Made by a program: the position numbers and the translations under genes
Notes under the pieces: model-generated
The model's database searches: none
Told to the model about the DNA's origin: nothing
What the model saw: only the letters and a program-made list of their open reading frames with translations
Assembly: GCF_040784935.1 (NCBI RefSeq)
Contig: NZ_CP160680.1
Location: 7,297,802 to 7,361,801 of the forward strand
Origin: Lewinella sp. LCG006
Lineage (GTDB): Bacteria > Bacteroidota > Bacteroidia > Chitinophagales > Saprospiraceae
Direction of reading: 5' to 3'
Length of the DNA stretch: 64,000 nucleotides
Part shown: positions 18,663 to 28,300 of the stretch, in pieces
How positions within the stretch are numbered: the first letter of the stretch is position 1
How the letters are laid out: every line of letters begins with the position of its first letter

Positions 18663-18689
18663 GTTAGGGGGAATTCAAGCCCCCCTAAC
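18663..18689 (-). terminator. Rho-independent terminator after the 1889-aa surface protein
   Basis: GTTAGGGGG (18663-18671) pairs with CCCCCTAAC (18681-18689) over a 9-nt loop. It lies 20 bp beyond the stop at 18709 and is followed on the minus strand by TTGATTTTCC. It probably ends the four-gene surface-protein transcription unit. Confidence 0.7.
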
Positions 18690-18708
18690 ATGATTTTGTA
18701 GACAACGA

Positions 18709-21700
18709 TTATTTTACTACAATCATCTTCTTAGTTGCAGTGAACTCCCCGGCCGTTACCGTGTAAGTCAATACACCCGTAGCACCTTGGATCATCTCCT
18801 TGGTTAAGTTGATCGTATTGTAACCAGCGGCGTAATCACCACGTACTACATTCAGTACGCGACCACTTGCGTCGCTGATCGTTACCGAGACGGATGTCAA
18901 TCCGTCTCTACCCGCATCCGCTGGCAGACCTGCCTGCCGGTCAGGCAGGCTGAAACCGATCAAGGTTTCTACCGCGAATGGGTTTGGCGTGTTCTGGAAC
19001 AGTTCAAAACCTGCAGCAATAACTTCTCCGCTGTTAAACACCACCCCTAAACCAAGCACCTGTTCTCCCCTCTCAGGGGAGATGTCCGCGAGGACAGAGG
19101 GGTAGGCCTCTGCAGCCGTGTAGCGGCTAGATACGTTGATGATATCGCTCAACTCAGCATCTACCGTTGGGCGGATCACCAGGCTGAATAGAACATCGTC
19201 GTGGGAGACGGATGTCAATCCGTCTCTACTGCCGCCGTTCTGGTTCCAGCTCATCGTGATGGCACCTTCAGCAGCGTAACGCATACCGAAGTTCTCAGCA
19301 ATTGCTACACCGTACTCCATGTCTACCAGTTCTGCACCATTCAGATTCAAGGTACCCTGGTAGCCTTCAATAGTCGACATATTCTCACCCGTAATCGCTA
19401 CGGTGTAAGTGTTGCCTGCCTTCATGGAAATATTCTCAGCAACCAGATTGAACTGGCCATTCAGCGTACGATCATCACCCGCCAAGGCATTGGCTTGCGC
19501 TGATCCGTTCACATCACCGATCTTCACACCCACGAAGTCCGCATCCAGTACATCACCCGCCAGGTTGTTCTCATTGATCAACTCGGGGAAGACTTCTGAC
19601 CATGGATTCGTTGGAACAGGGAAGCTATAAGCAGCTTCCACAAAGCGCCAGCTCGTGTTGTTCGCAAACTGCGTATCAATGTTCAAGATCAGTTTACGGA
19701 TCTGGATCATATCCAGCGTCGTTACCGTTCCACTACGGTTGGCATCCGCAGCGATCAGCTTGTAAGGGCTGTTCAACAGTTGCGTTCCTAAGACGTGCTT
19801 GCTGATCAGGATCAAGTCAAACGTCGTCACTCCGTTCAGCGGGTTGGCGTTCAGGTAAGGCGTTACCGAGTAGTCACCGCCTTGGGTCAGGTTGCTGAAG
19901 CTGTAGGTGCCCGTCGTATTTGTAGTCATCGTAGCGGTCATGCCGCCGTTGATACTCACCTCGACCCCTTCGACTGCTTCGTTGGATTCCGTCATGATTA
20001 CACCAGCGATGGTGCCATCACCAGGATCACCACAGTCAACGTGCTGCTGTACCAATACATACGTCTCACAGTAATCGTAGTTACCTTCTTCGTCGAAAGC
20101 GTAGACGTATACTACTGTCGTAGCTTCGTCATCCTGCGTCAATACCAATCCAGTATCATCTGGGCTTGGTACGAAGTTTGGATCAGCTTCTACATCTGCT
20201 GCACGGTAGATAGCGTACTTCGTCACGCGAGGTAGACCACCGAACAGTTCTGGTCCCTGACCAGTACAGTCACTGATTGGTGAACCTTCGAAGTCAGAAG
20301 CCCAGATTGCCATGGCACAACCACCTTCTTCTTGTGGCATCAAGGTTACGGTCAAGCCGTTGATACATACTGGTGCTGGTCCTTTACAGTCGATCACATC
20401 GAACACGATGGTCTCGCTGGTCTGGTTACCACAACCGTCCTCAAACAATACGCGTACTGCGTGGTAGATGTTATCACCCATTGCAGAAGTAATGATTGGG
20501 AAAGTACCTGCGAATACGTAAGTACCGTCACCGTTGTCGGTGATGTTACCCAATACGTTCAAGTCTGCTACGAATTCGTTCGACTTGATGTCGCCGTCGC
20601 CGTTAGCGTCTACTGCAAATGCGTCTAGCTGTGCAGATACCAGGCTTACTACCAAGTTTCCGTCACCGTCAAACAATTCACACTCGTCAGCTACGCTGAA
20701 TGGAATGCTTACTGCTTCTTCACAGTTGCCGTCGTCATCACCAAACTGACCAGCCAATAGGTCAGGACAGTTAGCCGTAGGACCTCCGTACTCACCAACA
20801 GTTACTACTGGTGCGGTTGAGTCATATACTTTCACGAATTGCGTGTAGATGTAACGACCGAAGTTACGACGACCAAACTGGTCAGCAGGAATACAGCCGA
20901 TGCCGTTACCTGGGATGTTGTCGTATACGGTGTTAGGAATATCAGAATCTCCGTCACGGTCATTGTGGCGGCGATCGATCACTACGCTGTACTGGATACC
21001 GGGTTGAGGATCAACTTCGTTATCACAGTTGTTGTCTACTGGTCCGAAGCCACTCACCACCCGTACTACTGGGCGCTCGTTGCCTTCTACCGCACGGTCT
21101 ACAGGAAGTGCCTCACCGTCGTCTTCGGTCATGCGAGGAAGAACAAGTCCTTCGTACTCACCATCCCAAACACACCAGTTGATCACATCGTAAGTGATCG
21201 AGAACTTGTAGCATTCATCACCCGTAGCAGAGAAGATCACTGGCTCACCAATGTTTACGCTCAATACATCACAACCTACAGTGGTCGTAATGATCGTCGG
21301 TACATCAGGATCGCCACAATCAGCATCAGCATCTTCTGGGAAGTCGATCGTGAAGTCGTGTACTTCCGTGATCGTGATCAGCTGGCTACAGCTGTTCGTT
21401 GAACGGAATACTTCGTTGATGTCAATAGCTCCGTTGCCGTTAGCATCGCCCTCTGGGCGCAACTGCCAAGCTTCGAAACGGCGGGTGATAGTTCCCCAAC
21501 CACAATCGTTAACCTGGATGTTTGGCGTACGCTCTACGATGGTGTCAACAGCACAGTTGTCTGTACCCGTTGCTCCTCCGAAGATAGAGCTCATCATGAT
21601 AGAAGTAGCAGCAAAGTCTTCGTCGTAAGCCGTAGCAATATCACCAGGGAAAGCCAATGGCAAGTTAGAACAAGTCAATGTTACTGGTGCTGGTGCATAA

Positions 21701-24378
21701 CAGAATGGGTTCAATTTATCTTCTGGAGTGATCACCATCCAACAGATGTTCTCGTTTCCTGACTCGTCAGTTACACGTAGTTCGATCGTGATTTCGTTGT
21801 CGATATCACAGCAGTAGAAGTCTACAAAGTCGCCCCATGGGCTCCAACGGTTAGCACTTGCATCACAAGTGTTGTTGCGCCAGTAGTTACGACGTACTTC
21901 CAAAGTTACTGCTCCACAGTTGTCGTTAGAACCTTCGTCAACGTCAGAAGCGAAGATGCGTGCGATACCCAGGATACCTTGAGCGGAGTCACCACCGCCA
22001 ATAGATACGTTCAATTCGTCGTCACATGATGCACTTGGCTCGATCTCGTCCGTTACGATCAAGTCGTACTCTTCACAAGTTTCGTTGCCACAGTCATCTT
22101 CGGCACAGATGATCAGGATGTGCTCACCAATTGGTGCTGATACTACATCTCCGTCACACAAGTCACCACCAGCGAAGAATGATTCGCCGAAAGCAAGTAC
22201 CGTGTAAGTCGTGCCAGCTACGCTTGAACAACCATTACCGTCGGTAAGGGTAGGACATGGAATCGCTACGTTCGCCAAACAGCTGAATGGTGAAGTAGAT
22301 ACGTTGATTACTGCTGGAATACCAGTGATTACTGGGCCAGTAGCATCAAATACTTTGATCAACTGCTGAAGCGTACCAGAACCGCCTGGGTTACACCAGT
22401 CGATGATGTTCCACTCACGACGAAGCTTGTAAGTACCTTCACAAACAGTGATACGTGGCTCATCAGAGTAAGAAGCTCCGATGTTACAGTAAATCTGATC
22501 AAGGTCGTAGAAACCAAATGCCGTACGCAACCATGGGTAGCCAGATGCTGATGGGTGAGGGTTGCCATTCGCATCAACAGCGAAGTTCTCGTCACACTCC
22601 AAAGGAGCTACAAATGGTGGGAATACCAAGTCGCCAATCGTTGGCTTACGGAAAGTAATCGTCTGCGTACATGCTGCCGTGCGTGGAGCACCTACACATA
22701 CACCATCGTAACGGTCTGAGACCGTGAACGTACGTGAAAGCGTTACATCACCACAATCACCTGCAGCACTTACTGCATCAGAAAGGGTAACTTTTACTGG
22801 ACCACAGTTGTCGCCAACTACAGGGAAACCAGTCAGGTTTACTTTTGCAATGAAAGCATTCAAAGCAGCAGTGCTACCTCCAAAGAAGGTGTTACGCGTA
22901 GCCGTGAAGTTCAAGGTACCATCTGCACTTGCAATCCATGACTGAGGCGTCTGGAAGCGGATGAAGTTGATATCGTCACATACCAAATCACGGGTATCGG
23001 TAATATTTACTGGGGTAAATTCTGGACCAGAAACACCCGTGTTGTTATCAGAATAGATGCTTACCGTCCAGTTACCAAACTGCGTCGTCAACCAGTTGGT
23101 CAATACCAAGGTATAGGTCGTGTTAGGCAACAAAGGCAGGCTCAAACGTAGCGCTGGATCGAATGGGTTACCTCCAGGTACGAAAGCATCGTCAGAAGAA
23201 CCGATGAGGTTCTCACAGGGTGCTGTAGGATCGAAACCGCCCTGGAACAGGAACATGCTTCCATCACCCCACGCAGTCTCCATCAAGATCGTGTATACGT
23301 CAACAGGAATAGCAAAGTCTGGCGTAGTGAAAGTTACTACGTCATAGTTGTGCACACCGTCAGCCAGGAAGCCCTGGTTCAAACAGCTGTAGTTGTTGAA
23401 GTTCAAGGTTGCATCGCCAGCATTGAGGTTACCGCTTGCTTGGTGAGCAGCGTAGTCCTGCGTTACGGTGCTTGTGTTCGCTGGGCAAGTAACTACTGGA
23501 TTGGTTTTGTCTTCGGCGAAGATGTTGCCCCAGCAGGTGTAAACCAGTTCGCCTTCTACATAAATTTCTACCATGTACGTGTGCTCACCACAACCAGTGA
23601 TCACATTAGAGTTACCGCCATCTACCGTCACAATCACTTCATCGGCACAGGCATAATTTCCAGTGATTACCATTGGTGCTACAATGGTAGCTGTGCATTG
23701 AGCTCCCAGGGTTACGTTGACATCAGCAATACAGCCTACTTCAATAGGATCGTCACAATCACAGGGAATGATAAAGCTATCCGGATTATTGTCTTCGTAA
23801 ATATCTTCACTAGGAGCATTATCAATGCTCATGGACATTTGGTTATTGAAGTTCGCACCCAGATTGTTGAAGATAGCTTGCTGGATCGCGCTGTCATTGA
23901 TCAAGACCTGAATATTTCCTCCATTACAACCTTCTGGCAGTTCAAAGGAAAAAAGAGGAATCGGTGTACCATTGACTACATTGTTCAGTATCGGTGAATT
24001 CTGTAGCACTACCTGGTAAACGTCGTTTCCTTGCAGGTCGGCTTCATCAAATCCCAGCATATCGTAAGTCGCAGGATCCACCAGCTGTGCTCCCCACAGT
24101 CCGGTAATATCCACAAATGAGCCCACCGCAGGGGCTGGACTTATCGAAGGATTGGTCACCGTACCTTCCGGTAAAAGAAATGTAAAGACTGCCGTAGAGA
24201 TCGTCACGTCAGTAGAGGAAAAATCAGGGTAAGCCAAAGCGGTGATCACCTGTGGTTCTCCCGCACTTTGTTGAAACCCGTAGGTGATTCCTTGCCCATG
24301 TATCGAGCCGGTAAAAACCAAGCTCAACAGGAGCAGTAAAAAAAGTAATGGTCGTTTCATTTTCGTCTTTTTATACAT
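18709..24378 (-). CDS. 1889-aa T9SS-secreted protein: shared N-module, HYR-like core, dockerin- and cohesin-like regions
   Basis: ATG at 24378. Signal peptide (MYKKTKMKRPLLFLLLLLSL, cleavage after HGQ), then a module of about 180 residues (YGFQQ ... ITALAYPDFSS ... NNQMSMSIDNAP) also found in the next two upstream genes. A long Cys-rich HYR/PPC-like core follows (about 210-1450), homologous to the genes at 1-3295 and 3722-9049. Then come a carboxypeptidase-regulatory-like segment (about 1455-1520), a dockerin-like pair (NGVTTFDLILISKHVL; AADANRSGTVTTLDMIQIRK, about 1520-1625), a cohesin-like beta domain (about 1640-1780, VAITGENMSTIEGYQGTLNL) and a type A T9SS sorting domain at the end (LFQNTPNPFAVET ... 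TKKMIVVK). It starts 12 bp after the stop of the 24391 gene, so they are surely co-transcribed. Short palindromes inside the last 350 codons add in-frame peptides. Role: cell-surface structural or adhesive protein, inferred. Confidence 0.9.
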   Translation of the reverse strand: MYKKTKMKRPLLFLLLLLSLVFTGSIHGQGITYGFQQSAGEPQVITALAYPDFSSTDVTISTAVFTFLLPEGTVTNPSISPAPAVGSFVDITGLWGAQLVDPATYDMLGFDEADLQGNDVYQVVLQNSPILNNVVNGTPIPLFSFELPEGCNGGNIQVLINDSAIQQAIFNNLGANFNNQMSMSIDNAPSEDIYEDNNPDSFIIPCDCDDPIEVGCIADVNVTLGAQCTATIVAPMVITGNYACADEVIVTVDGGNSNVITGCGEHTYMVEIYVEGELVYTCWGNIFAEDKTNPVVTCPANTSTVTQDYAAHQASGNLNAGDATLNFNNYSCLNQGFLADGVHNYDVVTFTTPDFAIPVDVYTILMETAWGDGSMFLFQGGFDPTAPCENLIGSSDDAFVPGGNPFDPALRLSLPLLPNTTYTLVLTNWLTTQFGNWTVSIYSDNNTGVSGPEFTPVNITDTRDLVCDDINFIRFQTPQSWIASADGTLNFTATRNTFFGGSTAALNAFIAKVNLTGFPVVGDNCGPVKVTLSDAVSAAGDCGDVTLSRTFTVSDRYDGVCVGAPRTAACTQTITFRKPTIGDLVFPPFVAPLECDENFAVDANGNPHPSASGYPWLRTAFGFYDLDQIYCNIGASYSDEPRITVCEGTYKLRREWNIIDWCNPGGSGTLQQLIKVFDATGPVITGIPAVINVSTSPFSCLANVAIPCPTLTDGNGCSSVAGTTYTVLAFGESFFAGGDLCDGDVVSAPIGEHILIICAEDDCGNETCEEYDLIVTDEIEPSASCDDELNVSIGGGDSAQGILGIARIFASDVDEGSNDNCGAVTLEVRRNYWRNNTCDASANRWSPWGDFVDFYCCDIDNEITIELRVTDESGNENICWMVITPEDKLNPFCYAPAPVTLTCSNLPLAFPGDIATAYDEDFAATSIMMSSIFGGATGTDNCAVDTIVERTPNIQVNDCGWGTITRRFEAWQLRPEGDANGNGAIDINEVFRSTNSCSQLITITEVHDFTIDFPEDADADCGDPDVPTIITTTVGCDVLSVNIGEPVIFSATGDECYKFSITYDVINWCVWDGEYEGLVLPRMTEDDGEALPVDRAVEGNERPVVRVVSGFGPVDNNCDNEVDPQPGIQYSVVIDRRHNDRDGDSDIPNTVYDNIPGNGIGCIPADQFGRRNFGRYIYTQFVKVYDSTAPVVTVGEYGGPTANCPDLLAGQFGDDDGNCEEAVSIPFSVADECELFDGDGNLVVSLVSAQLDAFAVDANGDGDIKSNEFVADLNVLGNITDNGDGTYVFAGTFPIITSAMGDNIYHAVRVLFEDGCGNQTSETIVFDVIDCKGPAPVCINGLTVTLMPQEEGGCAMAIWASDFEGSPISDCTGQGPELFGGLPRVTKYAIYRAADVEADPNFVPSPDDTGLVLTQDDEATTVVYVYAFDEEGNYDYCETYVLVQQHVDCGDPGDGTIAGVIMTESNEAVEGVEVSINGGMTATMTTNTTGTYSFSNLTQGGDYSVTPYLNANPLNGVTTFDLILISKHVLGTQLLNSPYKLIAADANRSGTVTTLDMIQIRKLILNIDTQFANNTSWRFVEAAYSFPVPTNPWSEVFPELINENNLAGDVLDADFVGVKIGDVNGSAQANALAGDDRTLNGQFNLVAENISMKAGNTYTVAITGENMSTIEGYQGTLNLNGAELVDMEYGVAIAENFGMRYAAEGAITMSWNQNGGSRDGLTSVSHDDVLFSLVIRPTVDAELSDIINVSSRYTAAEAYPSVLADISPERGEQVLGLGVVFNSGEVIAAGFELFQNTPNPFAVETLIGFSLPDRQAGLPADAGRDGLTSVSVTISDASGRVLNVVRGDYAAGYNTINLTKEMIQGATGVLTYTVTAGEFTATKKMIVVK
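18887..18908. repeat. Palindromic element inside coding sequence, family 1 copy 1
   Basis: GAGACGGAT-gtca-ATCCGTCTC, perfect 9-bp arms. Identical to the copy at 19205-19226, including flanking bases (TA after the right arm). In frame it encodes the peptide RDGLTSVS within the T9SS sorting domain of the 1889-aa protein. Confidence 0.75.
18929..18949. repeat. Palindromic element inside coding sequence, family 2
   Basis: CCTGCCTG-ccggt-CAGGCAGG, perfect 8-bp arms, 20 bp from the family 1 copy. In frame it encodes part of DRQAGLPADAG, an insertion between IGFSLP and the VTISDASGR strand of an otherwise standard sorting domain. Confidence 0.7.
19064..19102. repeat. Compound palindromic element inside coding sequence, family 3
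   Basis: Two adjacent hairpins, TCTCCCCT-ctc-AGGGGAGA (19064-19082) and TGTCC-gcga-GGACA (19083-19096), with an alternative outer pairing CCCCTCT/AGAGGGG (19067-19073 with 19096-19102). In frame it encodes PSVLADISPERGEQ in the linker before the sorting domain. Confidence 0.65.
19205..19226. repeat. Palindromic element inside coding sequence, family 1 copy 2
   Basis: Second exact copy of GAGACGGAT-gtca-ATCCGTCTC, 318 bp from the first. In frame it encodes RDGLTSVS between MSWNQNGGS and HDDVLFSLV in the cohesin-like domain, a surface-loop position. Confidence 0.75.
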
Positions 24379-24390
24379 GAGATTAAATTA

Positions 24391-25299
24391 TCAATTATCG
24401 ATTTTTACCAGTTTCGCTTTGAGTAGTAAGTCTTCAGCTTTACTGGTCAGGAGGTAACTCCCCGCAGGAAGTTGTGATAGATCTAGCTCCAGGGTGTTTA
24501 TTCCGGGAATAAAATGAGTCTTTTGCCGAAGTACCTCGCGTTGTCTTACATCATAGAGAATGAGTTCTCCCTCAGCACTAATATTAGACGTAATTACTAC
24601 GGTCGTAGAAGTTGTTGCAGGGTTTGGCTGTACCCTGAGCTTAGGTGCTATCGCTTGGTATTCGTTCGTCGACACAAGCAGCAAGGGACAAGCTATTTGA
24701 GCACTGAAAGGATCTTTTTCGTCGTAAATATCTACCGCCGGTTCATCCGCAATGCTTACAGACATTTGATTGTTAAAATTAGCGCCCAGGTTTTGCAGCA
24801 CTACCCCTCTGATCAAACCATCGTTGGTCAGCACCTCAATATTTCCCTCGTAGCAGTCGTCAACCAGGGTAAAGGAAAACAGAGGAATTCCTTCCCCCTC
24901 AACGATGTTATTGAACTCCGGAGAGCTTCTTAATACGACCTGGTAAACATCATTACCTTGTAAGGCTTGCCCGTTCAGCCCAACGCTGTTAAACACCTGC
25001 GGAGTGAGCTTTTGAGCTGACCAGCTGCCATTATGATCCACAAAAGCTCCAGCAGCAGGAACCACCTCGATGGAAGGGGTAATCGCTACTTCAGACGGTA
25101 TTGAAAAGGAAAAAACTGCCGTCACCATGGTCACATTGTCCGAGGAAAAATTCGGGATAGCTACCGCCGTGATACGCAATGGGTTTTCCGTATCCTGTAC
25201 AAAACCATAACGAATCGACTGTGCGAAAAGCCCCGTAACCAGTCCTTGAGAAAGGCACAGCAACAAAAACAAAAGATATTTTTGCTTTAAGTATTTCAT
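24391..25299 (-). CDS. Short T9SS protein: shared N-module plus sorting domain only
   Basis: 302 aa from the ATG at 25299 (MKYLKQKYLLFLLLCLSQGL...). An ATG at 25311 four codons upstream is equally open; the inner one gives a more typical signal peptide. After cleavage (near LFAQ) comes the shared module (YGFVQD ... ITAVAIPNFSSDNVTMVTAVFSF ... GANFNNQMSVSIADEPAVDIYDEKDP, to about residue 205). A linker and a complete type A T9SS sorting domain follow (LRVQPNPATTSTTVVI ... LDLSQLPAGSYLL ... KAKLVKIDN). It is thus the minimal version of the larger neighbours: the same module with a surface anchor and nothing else. Stop is 12 bp before the 1889-aa gene, and 61 bp separate it from the upstream gene. 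Possibly a docking or nucleating partner for the larger proteins, which is inference. Confidence 0.88.
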   Translation of the reverse strand: MKYLKQKYLLFLLLCLSQGLVTGLFAQSIRYGFVQDTENPLRITAVAIPNFSSDNVTMVTAVFSFSIPSEVAITPSIEVVPAAGAFVDHNGSWSAQKLTPQVFNSVGLNGQALQGNDVYQVVLRSSPEFNNIVEGEGIPLFSFTLVDDCYEGNIEVLTNDGLIRGVVLQNLGANFNNQMSVSIADEPAVDIYDEKDPFSAQIACPLLLVSTNEYQAIAPKLRVQPNPATTSTTVVITSNISAEGELILYDVRQREVLRQKTHFIPGINTLELDLSQLPAGSYLLTSKAEDLLLKAKLVKIDN

Positions 25300-25316
25300 G
25301 TCATTTATCATAAAAT

Positions 25317-25344
25317 GGGGAACCCGACTAAAGTCAGCTTCCCC
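25317..25344 (-). promoter_or_regulatory. Hairpin between the 2210-aa gene and the short module gene
   Basis: GGGGAA (25317-25322) pairs with TTCCCC (25339-25344), with inner GACT/AGTC. On the minus strand it follows the 2210-aa stop by 16 bp and is followed by ATTTTATG. It could be a leaky terminator that reduces expression of the two downstream genes. Confidence 0.45.
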
Positions 25345-25360
25345 TTATTAGTAAATCAAA

Positions 25361-28300
25361 TTATTGTGGTAATTGCTCAGGTATTACGAAAGTCTGCAGT
25401 CGAATAAAGTTGCGGGGATGACCATCAACATTATTGAAAATCGGATCTACATCATTGTTCTGCCCAGCGAAAATCGTCTCACCACTCAGGTTAACATCGC
25501 CAAGATTGTAGCCTGGCAAAATGAAAGTTTGAAGGCGCAAGAAGTTAGCAGTGGCCTGATCAATCTCGTTGAAAATCGGATCTTTATCGTTGGCCTGACC
25601 AGCATAAATAACCGAGCGATTGGCATTGGTGTTGCCCGCCCATAAGGCGTACTGACCATTGACCGTAATCTGCTCCAAGCCATCAAATGCAGGGGTGTTT
25701 TCCCACAATTCAGTAGCGAGGTTAACAAAATCAACTACCGTTGCCGTGGGCGACATTGCAATCGGATCAGCACTCATCGTTCCCAGGTGGTTGCGGTGCC
25801 GTACCGCTACGTAGTAGCTGCCCAGAGAAGATTGGGTGAAACACAGCGGGCTAACGCCGTCTACCTCCACAATATCTCCATCCCGCTGCACTAACCCGGA
25901 GCGAGTATCAACTACTTCCGTAGGATCTACTGCGCTTCTGAGCTCAACAAAAACCCAATCAACAATTGAATTAGCGCCGTAATCAGCAAATACTACCCCA
26001 GGGTTACTAATCGTTTCTCCGCCACCATTCACATGGGTGAAACCAAGCGCAGTGTAAGGCTCCGTAGTAGGAATCACACCGTCCTGTCTCAAATCATCAC
26101 GCATCAGGTTGTCAGGAGAACCAAGAAGAGCACCTTGTAACATTACGCGTGGCAATAGCTTAACCAATGGTTCTGGTATCAAGATCGTCACCGTCGGGTC
26201 GTCCTCGAAGTTATCGTTGTCATCAGACAAATCTGTTACTGGATCACCGTTGGGGTCGGTACCCGTAGCCAAAGCCTGGTTCGTAACACCACCGGCATCT
26301 ATATCCGCTTGAGTAATCACGTAGCTCGCGGTGAACGTCGTGTTGTCACTCGCACCTACCGCCAAGGTTGCCAGTGGGCCACCCATGACTGTGACCAGTG
26401 GGTCAGTGACCGTGACGTTGGTCAGGGTTACGTTGCCCGTATTCGTCACCGTGAACGCGTAGGTGATCGTCTCCCCTACTTGCGCAAAACCATCACCACT
26501 CTCATCCTGGAACGTGCCGCTCTTGATGATTGCAATCGCTGGGTTGATCGGCAGCGGCGTCACCGTTGGATCGTCCTCGAAATTGTCATTGTCATCAGAC
26601 ACATCCGTGGTAGGATTGCCGTTCGGGTCCGTACCCGTAGCCGTGGCCTGGTTCGTAACACCACCGGCATCTATGTCCGCCTGTGTTATCACATAAGAAG
26701 CTGTGAACGTCGTAGCGTCACTCGCACCTACCGCCAAGGTTGCCAATGGGCCACCCACCACTGTGACCAGTGGGTCCGTGACTGTGACGTTGGTCAGGGT
26801 TACGTTGCCCGTGTTCGTCACCGTGAACGCGTAGGTGATCGTCTCACCTACTTGCGCAAGGCCGTCGCCACTCTCATCCTGGAATGTGCCGCTCTTGATG
26901 ATTGCAATTGAAGGGTTGATCGGCAGCGGGGTCACCGTTGGATCGTCCTCGAAATTATCATTGTCATCGGAGATGTCCGTGGTAGGATTACCGTCAGGGT
27001 CGGTACCCGTAGCCGTAGCCTGGTTCGTAACACCACCGGCATCTATGTCTGCTTGGGTTATCACATAAGAAGCGGTGAACGTCGTGTTATCACTCGCGCC
27101 TACCGCTAAGGTTGCCAGTGGGCCACCCATGACTGTGACCAGTGGGTCGGTTACCGTGATGTTGGTCAGGGTTACGTTGCCCGTATTCGTCACCGTGAAC
27201 GCGTAGGTGATCGTCTCCCCTACTTGTGCAAAACCGTCGCCACTCTCATCCTGGAATGTGCCGCTCTTGATGATCGCAATCGCTGGGTTCTGGGGGAGAG
27301 ACGTCACGGTCGGATCATCTTCCAAGTTGTCATTGTCATCTGACACATCCGTGGTAGGATTACCGTCAGGGTCCGTACCCGTAGCCGTAGCCTGGTTCGT
27401 AACACTACCAGCATCTATGTCCGCTTGGGTAATCACATAAGAAGCTGTGAACGTCGTGTTATCACTCGCACCTACCGCTAAGCTCGCCAGTGGGCCACCC
27501 ATCACGGTTACCAGTGGGTCAGTGACCGTGACGTTGGTCAAGGTCACGTTGCCCGTGTTCGTCACGGTGAACGCATAGGTGATCGTCTCGCCTACTTGTG
27601 CGAAGCCATCACCACTCTCATCCTGGAACGTGCCGCTCTTGATGATTGCTATTGATGGGCTCTGAGGGAGAGACGTCACGGTCGGATCATCTTCCAAGTT
27701 GTCATTGTCGTCAGACACATCCGTGGTAGGATTGCCGTTCGGGTCCGTACCCGTGGCCGTAGCCTGGTTCGTAACACTACCGGCATCTATGTCCGCCTGT
27801 GTTATCACATAAGAAGCTGTGAACGTCGTGTTATCACTCGCACCTACCGCTAAGCTCGCCAATGGGCCACCCATCACGGTTACCAGTGGGTCAGTGACCG
27901 TGACGTTGGTCAGGGTCACGTTGCCCGTGTTCGTCACCGTGAACGCGTAGGTAATCGTCTCCCCTACTTGCGCAAAACCATCACCACTCTCATCCTGGAA
28001 TGTGCCGCTCTTGATGATTGCAATTGAAGGGTTGATCGGCAGCGGGGTAACCGTTGGATCGTCCTCGAAGTTATCATCGTCATCAGACACATCCGTGGTA
28101 GGATTACCGTCAGGGTCCGTACCTGTAGCCGTAGCTTGGTTCGTAACACCGCCGGCATCTATGTCCGCCTGTGTTATCACATAAGAAGCGGTGAACGTCG
28201 TGTTATCACTCGCACCTACCGCTAAGCTCGCCAGTGGGCCACCCACCACTGTGACCAGTGGGTCGGTTACCGTGATGTTGGTCAAGGTTACGTTGCCTGT

